From Janibacter sp. DB-40 (GTDB taxonomy: Bacteria; Actinomycetota; Actinomycetes; Actinomycetales; Dermatophilaceae), in assembly GCF_029510815.1 (NCBI RefSeq), contig NZ_CP120360.1, positions 3,162,001-3,226,000 of the forward strand: a stretch of 64,000 nucleotides of DNA. Reading direction: 5' to 3'. Below are positions 1-7,928 of the stretch, one piece after another; the first letter of the stretch is position 1, and every line of letters starts with the position of its first letter. The notes under the pieces are model-generated. The model worked only from the letters and a program-made list of their open reading frames with translations, did not search any database and was not told the DNA's origin. The translations under genes and the position numbers were made by a program.

Positions 1-551
1 CCACCGAGGACGGCGTCTTCGGTTCCGAGACCGAGCAGGCCGTCGAGGCCTGGCAGGGCGACAACGGCCTCGCCGTCGACGGCGTCGTCGGCCCGAGGAC
101 CGGCTCCGCGATGGGCCTGGACGGTGCGACCGGCTCCACCGGCTCCACGGGCTCCACGTCCGGCGACTCGGATGCAACCGCCACGAGCGGCGGCGCCACC
201 TCCGTCGAGGGTGACGCCGAGTCCTCCTCGCTCCTGGCCACGGCCGAGAGCCTCGTCGGGACCCCGTACGTGTACGGCGGCGAGGACCCGTCCGGCTTCG
301 ACTGCTCCGGCTTCACCCAGTACGTCTTCGCCCAGCACGGGATCGACCTCCCGCGCATGACCGGCGACCAGCAGGCCGCGGCGACCCCGGTGTCCGACCC
401 GCAGCCGGGCGACCTCGTCTTCTTCGGCTCGCCCGCCTACCACGTGGGCATCTACGCCGGCGACGGCAAGATGTACGACTCCGGCACGGAGGGCTCGACC
501 GTCACCAAGCGCGACATCTGGACGGACGACGTGACCTACGGTCGCTTCTGA
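1..551 (+). CDS. NlpC/P60 peptidoglycan hydrolase with peptidoglycan-binding domain (5' partial)
   Basis: The gene enters from the left edge in frame with base 3. The first visible 35 residues match the end of a PG_binding_1 domain (DGVFGSETEQAVEAWQ ... DGVVGPRTG). A Gly/Ser/Thr-rich linker follows, then an NlpC/P60 domain with the catalytic cysteine in FDCSGF and a histidine in YHVGIYAG. The family cleaves D-Glu-diaminopimelate (or Lys) bonds in wall peptides and acts outside the cell. The signal peptide and any further binding repeats lie outside the window. It ends with YGRF and is followed by a strong hairpin. Confidence 0.9.
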   Translation, partial: TEDGVFGSETEQAVEAWQGDNGLAVDGVVGPRTGSAMGLDGATGSTGSTGSTSGDSDATATSGGATSVEGDAESSSLLATAESLVGTPYVYGGEDPSGFDCSGFTQYVFAQHGIDLPRMTGDQQAAATPVSDPQPGDLVFFGSPAYHVGIYAGDGKMYDSGTEGSTVTKRDIWTDDVTYGRF

Positions 552-565
552 TCCATCCCGCGCAG

Positions 566-593
566 GGGCCCCGACCGGCACCGGTCGGGGCCC
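566..593 (+). terminator. Hairpin terminator after the NlpC/P60 gene
   Basis: Perfect 13-bp stem GGGCCCCGACCGG / CCGGTCGGGGCCC with a 2-nt gap, starting 15 nt after the stop codon. It has only a short TT downstream, as is common in high-GC actinobacteria. Confidence 0.8.
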
Positions 594-685
594 TTCGTCG
601 TGCGCGGGGCCGGCCCACCCCGTCGAGGTCCGGTCCACGTCACCGGTGGCAGCAGTGAGGCTCTCGTGCGTCGCGCGGCAAGTGG

Positions 686-691
686 CAGGCT
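686..691 (+). promoter_or_regulatory. -10 box CAGGCT, leaderless promoter of the methyltransferase
   Basis: CAGGCT lies exactly 6 nt before the ATG at 698, placing the predicted transcript start on the start codon. No Shine-Dalgarno is present. Confidence 0.5.
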
Positions 692-697
692 GGTGCC

Positions 698-1315
698 ATG
701 AGCACCCACAGCTTCGACGACAAGGCCGCCACCTGGGACGAGGACCCGGACAAGGCCCGGCAGTCGGGTGAGGTCGCTCGCGGCATCGCCGCGGCCGTCC
801 CGCTCGCCCCGCGCAGCCGGGTCCTGGAGTACGGCGCAGGCACCGGACTGGTGACCATCGCGCTGCTCGACGAGCTCATCGAGCCGACCCTCACGCTGGC
901 AGACAACTCCTCCGGCATGAGGCAGGTGCTCGCCGACAAGGTCGAGGCGGGGATCCTCCCTTCGCCGACCCGGGTCTCGGACCTCGATCTGGAGAGCCAC
1001 CCGGTCCCGACCGACCGCTACGACCTGGTGGTCTCCTCGATGGTCATGCACCACGTGAAGAGCTTCGACGTCGTGCTCGGGGCCTTCTTCGAGATGCTCG
1101 ACCCGGGCGGTCACGTGTGCATCGCCGACCTGGACAAGGAGGACGGCTCCTTCCACGATCACGACTTCGACGGACACCACGGCTTCGACCGGAGCAGCCT
1201 GCGGGCATCGATGGAGCAGGCCGGGTTCACCGACGTCACCGTCTCGGACTGCTCCTCGGTCACCCGCGACGACGCCACCTACCCCGTCTTCCTCGCGGTC
1301 GGCCGTCGGCCCTGA
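698..1315 (+). CDS. Class I SAM-dependent methyltransferase
   Basis: 205 residues with a single Rossmann-type methyltransferase domain. Motif I is VLEYGAGTGLVTIAL (about residues 45-60), an acidic end of strand 2 follows (LTLADNS), and the post-motif region reads YDLVVSSMVMHHV and LDPGGHVCIADL. This is the general UbiE/MenG-like small-molecule methyltransferase fold; the substrate cannot be read from sequence. There is no Shine-Dalgarno; the ATG sits 6 nt after a CAGGCT box, fitting a leaderless mRNA. It stands alone between a terminator and the next gene. Confidence 0.85.
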   Translation: MSTHSFDDKAATWDEDPDKARQSGEVARGIAAAVPLAPRSRVLEYGAGTGLVTIALLDELIEPTLTLADNSSGMRQVLADKVEAGILPSPTRVSDLDLESHPVPTDRYDLVVSSMVMHHVKSFDVVLGAFFEMLDPGGHVCIADLDKEDGSFHDHDFDGHHGFDRSSLRASMEQAGFTDVTVSDCSSVTRDDATYPVFLAVGRRP

Positions 1316-1340
1316 GCAGCGCCCGAGCGCGCCGGGTCCC

Positions 1341-1368
1341 GCATGGACGGGCGCGCTCCGGGTAGGCC
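1341..1368 (+). promoter_or_regulatory. Putative sigmaB/sigmaF-like promoter, GCATG-N14-GGGTAG
   Basis: GCATG at 1341-1345 and GGGTAG at 1360-1365 with a 14-nt spacer. Two other sites in the window (24396, 29811) share the same two boxes and spacing. It lies 31 nt before the ATG at 1396. Confidence 0.5.
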
Positions 1369-1395
1369 TTCGACCCCGACCCAGTGGAGCAGCCG

Positions 1396-1842
1396 ATGTC
1401 CGAGAACACGACCATCATCAACGCCTCACCCGACGACGTGTGGAAGGTGCTCGCCGACGGCTGGCTCTTCCCGCTGTGGGTCGTCGGTGCCTCCCGGATG
1501 CGCGATGTGGAGCCCGACTGGCCCGCCGCGGGCAGTCGCATCCACCACTCCGTCGGTGTCTGGCCCCACCTCATCGACGACAACACCGAGGTGCTCGCCT
1601 CCGAGGAGGGGGTGGCGCTGCGCCTGAAGGCCCGGGCGTGGCCGATGGGCGAGGCGGAGGTCCTCATCACCCTCACCCCCTCCGACGGGCAGACGGAGGT
1701 GACGATCCTCGAGGACGCCACCAACGGTCCCGGTCGGTTCCTGCCCGCGGCAGTCAGGGAACCGGGGATCGCCTGGCGCAACACCGAGACCCTGCGTCGG
1801 CTCGCCCTCCTCGTCGAGGGCCGCGCCCACCGATCGGTCTGA
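1396..1842 (+). CDS. SRPBCC (START-like) family protein
   Basis: 148 residues. It opens with NASPDDVWKVLADGW, the typical first strand and helix of polyketide-cyclase/dehydrase-like SRPBCC proteins, and ends in a long C-terminal helix (NTETLRRLALLVEG). These proteins bind a hydrophobic ligand in a helix-grip cavity; the ligand here is unknown. The ATG at 1396 is preferred because GGAG lies 6 nt upstream; a GTG at 1384 in the same frame is possible. The next gene starts 20 nt after the stop and may be cotranscribed from the GCATG/GGGTAG promoter. Confidence 0.8.
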   Translation: MSENTTIINASPDDVWKVLADGWLFPLWVVGASRMRDVEPDWPAAGSRIHHSVGVWPHLIDDNTEVLASEEGVALRLKARAWPMGEAEVLITLTPSDGQTEVTILEDATNGPGRFLPAAVREPGIAWRNTETLRRLALLVEGRAHRSV

Positions 1843-1862
1843 TCCCGTAGGAGGATGGCGGC

Positions 1863-3449
1863 ATGCCCAGCACAGCCCCCGACGCGGTCGTCATCGGTGC
1901 CGGACCCAACGGTCTCGTCGCGGCCAACCACCTCGCGGACGCGGGATGGTCGGTCCTCGTCCTCGAGGCCGCACCCGAGGTGGGGGGCGCCGTGCACAGT
2001 TCGCGCGACGTGCACCCGGACTTCGTCCACGACACGGGCAGCGCCTTCTACCCGCTCGCTGCCGCGTCCCCGGCGATCACCTCGCTCCACCTCGAGGACC
2101 ACGGGTTGCGGTGGCGGCACGCGCCGGCCGTGCTCGGTCACCCCACCCCCGACGGCGAGTGGGCGATCCTCCACCGCGACCGGGAGATCACCGCGGCGTC
2201 GATGGAGGCGCAGCACCGCGGCGACGGTGACGCGTGGCTCCGGTTGTCGGAGACGTGGGACCGCATCGGCGACCACCTCGTGGACGGGCTGCTCACCCCC
2301 TTCCCCCGTGCGTGCGGCGGCGGGCGGGCTCCCCGGCTGCCCTCGGTCGGCGGGCTGCGCTTCCTCAAGGACCTGCTGACCCCGGTGCAGCAGTTCGTCC
2401 AGGACCGTTTCGGCGGGCGCTCACCACGACTGCTGCTCGCGGGGAACGCCGGGCACGCCGACATCCCGCTCAACGCGCCCGGGTCCTCGCTCATGGCGCT
2501 GATGCTGACGATGCTCGGGCAGACGGTCGGCTACCCGGTCCCCGAGGGCGGCGCGCACCAGCTCACGCTGACCCTCGCCCGGCGCCTCGAGTCCCTCGGG
2601 GGCGAGATCCGTTGCGGCACAAGGGTGTCCGGGATCGAGGTGGTCGACGGCCGCGCGGCCCGCGTGCGCACCGCGGACGGGGAGGTCATCACGGCCGGGC
2701 GGGCGGTCATCGCGACCGTCAGCGCCCCCGCGCTCTACGGGAGCCTGCTCGACGCACGGGACGTCCCCGCCCGGACGGCGAAGGGGATGGAGCGCTTCAC
2801 GTGGGACCCGGCCACGGTCAAGGTGGACTGGGCGCTCGACGGACCGGTCCCGTGGAGGGGCGAGCCCCCCTTCGCCCCGGGCACGGTGCACGTCACCGAC
2901 TCCGTCGAGCAGATGACCGAGTCCCTGGGCCAGGTCTCGGCGGGAGCGATCCCCTCCGACCCCTTCCTCCTCGCCGGGCAGATGACCACCTCCGACCCCA
3001 CCCGCTCACCGGCGGGTACCGAGTCGATGTGGGCCTACACCCACGTCCCGCAGGTGACGCGTACCGACGCCGGAGACGGCGGCATCCGGGGCGATTGGGG
3101 CCGCGACGACTGCGAGCGCTTCGCCGACCGGATGCAGGCACGGATCGAGCACCTCGCGCCGGGCTTCGGCTCGCGGATCACCGCCCGGCGCGTCCTCGGG
3201 CCGCACGAGCTCGAGGCCCACGACGCCAACCTCGTCGGCGGGGCGATCAACGGCGGCACCGCGCAGCTGCACCAGCAGCTGGTCTTCCGCCCGGTGCCCG
3301 GTGCCGGGAGGGCGGAGACCGGGATCACGGGCCTCTACCTCGGGTCGGCCTCGGCCCACCCGGGCGGCGGGGTCCACGGCGCCGCGGGGGCGAACGCGGC
3401 ACGGGCGGCGCTGGCACACGCACGGGTGCGCAGCATCCTCCCGTGGTGA
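1863..3449 (+). CDS. Phytoene-desaturase-like FAD-dependent oxidoreductase
   Basis: 528 residues, the usual size of the CrtI/COG1233 family. The N-terminal FAD dinucleotide fold is VVIGAGPNGLVAANHLADAG, followed by LVLEAAPEVGGAVHS. The C-terminal FAD motif is GLYLGSASAHPGGGVHGAAG. Ser-His-Pro-Gly-Gly near the end is typical of the broader NAD(P)/FAD family rather than proof of carotenoid desaturation. AGGAGG precedes the ATG. No phytoene synthase or other carotenoid gene is nearby, so a pigment role is inference only. A heliorhodopsin 6 kb downstream would need retinal, but no blh-type cleavage enzyme is in the window. Confidence 0.8.
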   Translation: MPSTAPDAVVIGAGPNGLVAANHLADAGWSVLVLEAAPEVGGAVHSSRDVHPDFVHDTGSAFYPLAAASPAITSLHLEDHGLRWRHAPAVLGHPTPDGEWAILHRDREITAASMEAQHRGDGDAWLRLSETWDRIGDHLVDGLLTPFPRACGGGRAPRLPSVGGLRFLKDLLTPVQQFVQDRFGGRSPRLLLAGNAGHADIPLNAPGSSLMALMLTMLGQTVGYPVPEGGAHQLTLTLARRLESLGGEIRCGTRVSGIEVVDGRAARVRTADGEVITAGRAVIATVSAPALYGSLLDARDVPARTAKGMERFTWDPATVKVDWALDGPVPWRGEPPFAPGTVHVTDSVEQMTESLGQVSAGAIPSDPFLLAGQMTTSDPTRSPAGTESMWAYTHVPQVTRTDAGDGGIRGDWGRDDCERFADRMQARIEHLAPGFGSRITARRVLGPHELEAHDANLVGGAINGGTAQLHQQLVFRPVPGAGRAETGITGLYLGSASAHPGGGVHGAAGANAARAALAHARVRSILPW

Positions 3450-3471
3450 CCGGGGCCCCTGACCACCACGC

Positions 3472-4086
3472 TCAGCGCAGGACCGCTACCCCTGGGCCAT
3501 GGAGGTCCTCGAGTGCGACGGTGCGCCCGGAGATGACCATGAGCAGCGACAGCGCCGGGCCGGTGACCTCGGGACCGTCACTCGTGCTGACGTCCGCGTC
3601 GGTGGCGTGCAGGCCGACCTGCCGGGCCACGTCCTTGCCGCCGCCCAGCGCCCGGGGTGTGCGGGCCTGGTAGCGCAGGGACCGCAGGACCGCCTCCGGC
3701 GAGTACTCGTGCTGGATGCCCAGCGGACGGCGGATGTCCTCACCGTGCAGGACCTCCTCGACGAGACGGCTGTCGAGCGGTGCCGGCGGGCCGGAGGTGC
3801 GGCCGACGACGCGGTCCAGCCGCTCGAGGGTCTCTCCCGGCGTGGCACCGCGCTGGCGCCGCACGCCCTGGTCGTTCTGCCGGTCGAAGTCGAACCCGGC
3901 CCGGACCATCGCCCGGACGACCCCGACCGGGGTGGCCAGGGCGTTGTTGACCAGGTGCGCGGCGACGTCGTGGACGGACCACCCCGCACACAGCGAAGGG
4001 TGCTCCCACTGCGCGTCGGTCAGCCGGGAGAGGTCCTCGACGAGGGCCCGACGCTCGGCGTGCACGATCGACCAGGTGTCACTCAT
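3472..4086 (-). CDS. Maleylpyruvate isomerase family (DinB-fold) mycothiol-dependent-type protein
   Basis: 204 residues from the ATG at 4086; an upstream in-frame extension to 4215 would overlap the neighbouring gene and is not used. The sequence DAQWEHPSLCAGWSVHDVAAHLVNN is the TIGR03083 signature (a four-helix DinB-like bundle with the W-x-V-x-D/H-x-x-AHL motif that ligates metal). Family members include mycothiol-dependent maleylpyruvate isomerase, but most are uncharacterised transferases. It follows the GNAT gene on the same strand with 59 nt between. Confidence 0.8.
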   Translation of the reverse strand: MSDTWSIVHAERRALVEDLSRLTDAQWEHPSLCAGWSVHDVAAHLVNNALATPVGVVRAMVRAGFDFDRQNDQGVRRQRGATPGETLERLDRVVGRTSGPPAPLDSRLVEEVLHGEDIRRPLGIQHEYSPEAVLRSLRYQARTPRALGGGKDVARQVGLHATDADVSTSDGPEVTGPALSLLMVISGRTVALEDLHGPGVAVLR

Positions 4087-4145
4087 GCCGTCATCCTCGC
4101 AGTCAGCGCCGACAGGGCATCCGCTGCGGCGAGCTGTCGTCCTGG

Positions 4146-4460
4146 TCAGTCCGTCGCGGTCGACCTCGGCGCCCGGTAGTGCAGGTCCGCATACCGCGGG
4201 TTGCGCGCCATCCACGACTCGATGAAGGGGCAGACCGGCAGGACCCGCCGAGTGCCCTCGTCACGCACGTGGTCGAGCGCGGTCCGGGCGAGTGCGCTCC
4301 CGACGCCCTTGCCCTCGTGGGCGGGGTCGACCTCGGTGTGCGTGAAGACGTAGAGCTCGTCGGTGAGCTGGTACTCGGCGAAGCCGGACCGTTCGTCGCC
4401 GATCCGCGCCTCGAAGCGGCTCGCCTGCGGGTGGTGCCTGACGGTGACGTCTGCTGTCAT
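4146..4460 (-). CDS. Small GNAT-family N-acetyltransferase (Gcn5-like, PF14542 type)
   Basis: 104 residues. It carries the compact acetyl-CoA site VDPAHEGKGVGSALARTALDH (GKGVGSAL loop) and a conserved end CPFIESWMARNPRYADL, characteristic of the YidJ/PF14542 group. AGGAGG lies 6 nt before the ATG. It is probably cotranscribed with the upstream hemerythrin gene. The substrate is unknown. Confidence 0.9.
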   Translation of the reverse strand: MTADVTVRHHPQASRFEARIGDERSGFAEYQLTDELYVFTHTEVDPAHEGKGVGSALARTALDHVRDEGTRRVLPVCPFIESWMARNPRYADLHYRAPRSTATD

Positions 4461-4532
4461 CGAGGTCCTCCTGGGATGCGCCGGGGCCGGCCCGTGACCG
4501 CGGGCCCGACCACAGCATGTCAGGTGCTGCCG

Positions 4533-5003
4533 TCAGGCCGCTGCCATCTCGGCGCGCCAGCCCTGCGGCAGCTCCCCGTCGACGAGCGAGATCGAGACCT
4601 GCTCCAGGTCCTCGGTCGCGAGGCTCTCGTCGGCAGCCGGGTAGAGGATCTGCTCCTCCTTGAGGTTGTGCGCCTCGAGCAGCGCCGCCAGGCGGCCGCA
4701 CTCCTGACGAAGGGAGGCGATGTCCGGGTGGTCTTCGGCCAGGAGACGCTCGACGGCGTCGAGGACGCCCCAGATCTCCCCGTGCTCCCGGAGCATGACC
4801 AGGACCGGCGGGATCATCCCGGCCGCCCGCAGCGGGGGGAAGAGGTGCACCTCCTCGACGTAGATGTGGTGCTGCAGCTCCCTCGCCGACGCGCGGAAGA
4901 CCTCCGGGCGCACCTCTCCCTCGTCCAGGCCCGCGATGAACTCCGCGAGCCGCTCGTCGATGCTGTGGTGCTCCACCTCGAGGTCCTTGGCCACACCGCT
5001 CAT
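4533..5003 (-). CDS. Hemerythrin HHE cation-binding domain protein
   Basis: 156 residues from the ATG at 5003, which has GGAGGG upstream; an in-frame extension to 5069 would run across the intergenic operator-like palindrome. The His/Glu ligands of an HHE di-iron bundle are visible in EHHSIDE, LQHHIYVEEVHLFPP, LREHGEI and EAHNLKEEQILYP. Bacterial proteins of this type bind O2 or NO, or protect Fe-S clusters. It heads a minus-strand unit with a GNAT enzyme and diverges from the ankyrin gene. Confidence 0.85.
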   Translation of the reverse strand: MSGVAKDLEVEHHSIDERLAEFIAGLDEGEVRPEVFRASARELQHHIYVEEVHLFPPLRAAGMIPPVLVMLREHGEIWGVLDAVERLLAEDHPDIASLRQECGRLAALLEAHNLKEEQILYPAADESLATEDLEQVSISLVDGELPQGWRAEMAAA

Positions 5004-5029
5004 GACACCCTCCCGCAATAAGTACGAAT

Positions 5030-5039
5030 TCACTAGTGA
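5030..5039. promoter_or_regulatory. Perfect palindrome TCACTAGTGA in a divergent promoter region
   Basis: A 10-bp perfect palindrome in the 69-bp AT-richer gap between hemerythrin (start 5003, minus) and ankyrin gene (start 5073, plus). On the minus strand TTGTCA overlaps it and could be a -35 box. The position suits an operator controlling both genes; no regulator gene is adjacent. Confidence 0.4.
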
Positions 5040-5060
5040 CAATACAGCCTCCCGGCCGGG

Positions 5061-5066
5061 CACACT
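5061..5066 (+). promoter_or_regulatory. -10 box CACACT, leaderless promoter of the ankyrin gene
   Basis: CACACT lies 6 nt before the ATG at 5073; no Shine-Dalgarno is present. Confidence 0.4.
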
Positions 5067-5072
5067 CACCCC

Positions 5073-5453
5073 ATGAGCGATCTACCCGATGACGCGATCG
5101 AGCTCGCCCACCAGCTCTTCGACATGGCACGCGCGGGACGCGCCGACGAGCTCGGGGTCTATCTCGATGCGGGTGCGCCGGTCGACCTGACGGACCCGTC
5201 CGGCAACACCCTGCTGATGCTCGCCGCCTACCACGGGCACGCCGACCTCGTGCGCACGCTCGCCCGGCGCGGAGCCGATGTCGACGCCCTCAACGACCGT
5301 GGCCAGGCGCCGCTGGCCGGCGCCGTCTTCAAGGGGGAGGACGAGGTCGTCGCCAGCCTGCTGGAGCAGGGCGCCGATCCCGACGCCGGGCAGCCGACGG
5401 CCCGCGAGACCGCGGAGATGTTCGGGCGCCCCGACCTGCTGCCACCCGCCTGA
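5073..5453 (+). CDS. Ankyrin-repeat protein
   Basis: 126 residues with about three ankyrin repeats: a degenerate first repeat (about 10-40), a clear GNTLLMLAAYHGHADLV repeat, and RGQAPLAGAVFKGEDEVV with LLEQGADPDAG. No signal peptide, so cytosolic and probably a protein-binding scaffold. It is divergent from the hemerythrin gene, sharing the palindrome-containing gap. Small bacterial ankyrin proteins often accompany redox or peroxide-stress genes; here that is inference from the neighbour. Confidence 0.85.
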   Translation: MSDLPDDAIELAHQLFDMARAGRADELGVYLDAGAPVDLTDPSGNTLLMLAAYHGHADLVRTLARRGADVDALNDRGQAPLAGAVFKGEDEVVASLLEQGADPDAGQPTARETAEMFGRPDLLPPA

Positions 5454-5505
5454 GGGACGCGCGAGGGCTGGACGGCGTCAGCGGCTCCGCCGACGGCGCG
5501 CGTGG

Positions 5506-5511
5506 CAGGCT
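5506..5511 (+). promoter_or_regulatory. -10 box CAGGCT, leaderless promoter
   Basis: CAGGCT 6 nt before the ATG at 5518, in the same arrangement as at 686. Confidence 0.45.
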
Positions 5512-5517
5512 GCCGGG

Positions 5518-6459
5518 ATGACTCCGGCAGCATTCACGGGCCTGAGCGCCTTCCCGCTCACACCGGTCGACGAGAGCAGCGCCGACGGCGTCGACGAAGT
5601 CGCCTACCGCGGTCTCGTCGAGCGACTCGCTGCCGCGGGAGTGGACTCGATCGCCACCCTCGGGTCGACCGGAAGCTACGCCTACCTCGACCGGAGAGCG
5701 AGGCGCCGGACGGTCGAGATGACCGTCGCCGGGGCCGGCGGGACGCCCGTCATCGCCGGCGTGGGCGCGACCAGCACGCGCGAGGTGCTCAGGCACGCCG
5801 AGGACGCCCAGGCCGCGGGTGCGGACGCCCTGCTCCTCGCGCCCGTGTCCTACCAACCGCTCACCCCGGAGGAGGTCTTCGGCCTCTTCGAGGACGTCGA
5901 CGCCGCATCGTCGGTGCCGATCATCGTCTACGACAACCCGGGGACGACCCGGTTCACCTTCAGCGACGAGCTGCACGGCCGCATCGCGGCACTGCCCCGC
6001 GTCGCCTCGATCAAGATCCCCCCGGTCGAAGGGGGTGCGGCTGCGGTCTCCCGGCGGCTCACCGCCCTGCGGTCGCACCTCCCGCCGGACGTGACCGTCG
6101 GGATCAGTGGCGACGCGGTGGCCGCCGAGGCACTCGTCGGCGGGTGCGACGGCTGGTACAGCGTGCTGGCCGGGGTCCTGCCGAGGACGTGCCTGGCCCT
6201 CGTCGCGGCCGCCCGCGCCGACCGGCCCGACCGCGCGCTCGAGCTGTCCCGTCGTCTCCAGCCGTTGTGGGCACTCTTCGACAGGTACGGCAGCTACCGC
6301 GTCGTCTCGGCACTGGCCGAGGAGCTCGGCCTCGTGCGCCACCCGAATCTCCCCCGGCCCGTCCTGGGGCTCGACGACGCCGGGCGCAGGGAGCTGGTCG
6401 ACGCCGTGACCCGGCTGCGGGACGACGACCTCCTCGGTGACGACCTCGCCCGCCGGTGA
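5518..6459 (+). CDS. Dihydrodipicolinate synthase (DapA/NanA) family aldolase
   Basis: 313 residues, full length for the class I TIM-barrel aldolase family. The substrate-carboxylate loop is GSTGSY (DapA has GTTGE), the catalytic tyrosine is Y138 in IVYDNPGTT, and the Schiff-base lysine is K166 in VASIKIPP. Departures from the DapA loop suggest a pyruvate-dependent lyase other than lysine-pathway DapA. The ATG at 5518 follows a CAGGCT box by 6 nt with no Shine-Dalgarno (leaderless). The next gene starts 29 nt after the stop with its own -10-like box. Confidence 0.85.
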   Translation: MTPAAFTGLSAFPLTPVDESSADGVDEVAYRGLVERLAAAGVDSIATLGSTGSYAYLDRRARRRTVEMTVAGAGGTPVIAGVGATSTREVLRHAEDAQAAGADALLLAPVSYQPLTPEEVFGLFEDVDAASSVPIIVYDNPGTTRFTFSDELHGRIAALPRVASIKIPPVEGGAAAVSRRLTALRSHLPPDVTVGISGDAVAAEALVGGCDGWYSVLAGVLPRTCLALVAAARADRPDRALELSRRLQPLWALFDRYGSYRVVSALAEELGLVRHPNLPRPVLGLDDAGRRELVDAVTRLRDDDLLGDDLARR

Positions 6460-6474
6460 GGTCGGGCGCGCGCG

Positions 6475-6480
6475 TAGGGT
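6475..6480 (+). promoter_or_regulatory. -10 box TAGGGT, leaderless promoter of the acyl-CoA synthetase
   Basis: TAGGGT lies 7 nt before the ATG at 6488; no Shine-Dalgarno. Confidence 0.45.
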
Positions 6481-6487
6481 CCCCGGC

Positions 6488-7900
6488 ATGACAGCACCGC
6501 TGCTCCGCGCACTGCTCGAGGAGACGGGTCGCCGGGACGCCGTCGAGGTGGACGGCGCCATCCTGGGGAGCGACGAGCTGCGGGCGGCTGCGACCGCCTT
6601 CGCCGCCACGCTTCCCGACGCGGGTCCGGTGGCCATCCACGCCACACCCCGGATGGAGACCGTCGTCGCGGTCGTGGGCTGTCTCCTGGCCGGGGTGCCG
6701 GCCGTGCCCGTGCCACCGGACGCCGGGCCGGGCGAGGTCGAGCACGTCCTGCGCGACTCGGGCGCGACCGTGTGGGTCGGCCCGCGACCGGACGGAGTCA
6801 CCCTGCACGTCGTCCCGGTCGACCTCGGGGCCCGCAGCGACGCGACGCTGCCCACGCCACCCGCGGACGCGACGGGCGTCATCCTCTACACCTCCGGCAC
6901 CACCGGCGCCCCGAAGGGCGTCGCCCTCGCCCACTCCGCCCTCGCGGCCGGACTCGACGGGCTCGTCGACGCGTGGGACTGGACGGCCGACGACACCCTC
7001 GTCCACGGGCTCCCGCTCTTCCACACCCACGGGCTCGTGCTGGGGGTGCTCGGCCCCCTTCGCGTCGGGGCGCGGCTGCGGCACACCGGCCGGCCCACGC
7101 CCGAGCGCTACGCGGCGACGCCGGGCACGATGTACTTCGGTGTCCCGACGGTCTGGTCGCGCATCGCGGCCGACCCCGACTCGGCCCGCGCGATGGCGGG
7201 GGCCCGGCTGCTCGTCTCGGGGAGCGCCCCCCTTCCCGTCCCCGTCTTCGACGCCATCCGCGAGCTGACCGGGCAGGCCCCGGTCGAGCGCTACGGGATG
7301 ACGGAGACGATGATCACGCTCAGCACCCGCGCCGACGGCGAGCGCCGACCCGGCTGGGTGGGACTGCCGGTCGCGGGCGCGCAGACCCGCATCCGTGGGG
7401 AGGACGGCACGCTCGTCCCGCACGACGGGGAGACCATCGGTCGCCTCGAGGTCCGCGGCCCGATGGTCTTCGACGGGTACCTGGGTCGCCCCGAGGCGAC
7501 CGCGGCGTCCTTCACGCGGGACGGCTGGTTCGTCACCGGCGACCTCGCCGCCAGGGACGAAGGGGGATTCCACCGGATCGTCGGCCGCGAGTCGGTCGAC
7601 CTGATCAAGTCCGGCGGCTACCGGATCGGCGCCGGGGAGATCGAGGCGTCGCTGCTCGCCCGGCCGGAGGTCTCGGAGGTCGCCGTCGCCGGGGTCGCCG
7701 ACCCGGACCTGGGCCAGCGGGTCGTCGCCTGGGTCGTGCCCTCGGGGGCCGCCGACGAGACCGTGGCCGAGGCGCTGACGGCGCACGTCGCCCAGGACCT
7801 GTCGTGGCACAAGCGCCCGCGCGAGATCCGCTTCACCGACTCGCTGCCCCGCAACGCGATGGGCAAGGTGCAGAAGAAGCAGCTCGACGGCGTCGACTGA
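6488..7900 (+). CDS. matB: MatB-like malonyl/methylmalonyl-CoA synthetase (AMP-binding)
   Basis: 470 residues from the ATG at 6488; upstream in-frame codons overlap the previous gene. The adenylation P-loop is YTSGTTGAPKG, then HGLPLFHTHGLVLG, LVSGSAPLP, ERYGMTET and the hinge/C-terminal KSGGYRIGAGEIE, with the catalytic lysine in RNAMGKVQK. The compact length and these segments resemble, from memory, actinobacterial MatB proteins that ligate CoA to malonate or methylmalonate. Related medium-chain ligases cannot be excluded without modelling the carboxylate-binding arginine. Confidence 0.7.
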   Translation: MTAPLLRALLEETGRRDAVEVDGAILGSDELRAAATAFAATLPDAGPVAIHATPRMETVVAVVGCLLAGVPAVPVPPDAGPGEVEHVLRDSGATVWVGPRPDGVTLHVVPVDLGARSDATLPTPPADATGVILYTSGTTGAPKGVALAHSALAAGLDGLVDAWDWTADDTLVHGLPLFHTHGLVLGVLGPLRVGARLRHTGRPTPERYAATPGTMYFGVPTVWSRIAADPDSARAMAGARLLVSGSAPLPVPVFDAIRELTGQAPVERYGMTETMITLSTRADGERRPGWVGLPVAGAQTRIRGEDGTLVPHDGETIGRLEVRGPMVFDGYLGRPEATAASFTRDGWFVTGDLAARDEGGFHRIVGRESVDLIKSGGYRIGAGEIEASLLARPEVSEVAVAGVADPDLGQRVVAWVVPSGAADETVAEALTAHVAQDLSWHKRPREIRFTDSLPRNAMGKVQKKQLDGVD

Positions 7901-7928
7901 CCCGCCCCGGGTGAGCCGGCCACGCGGA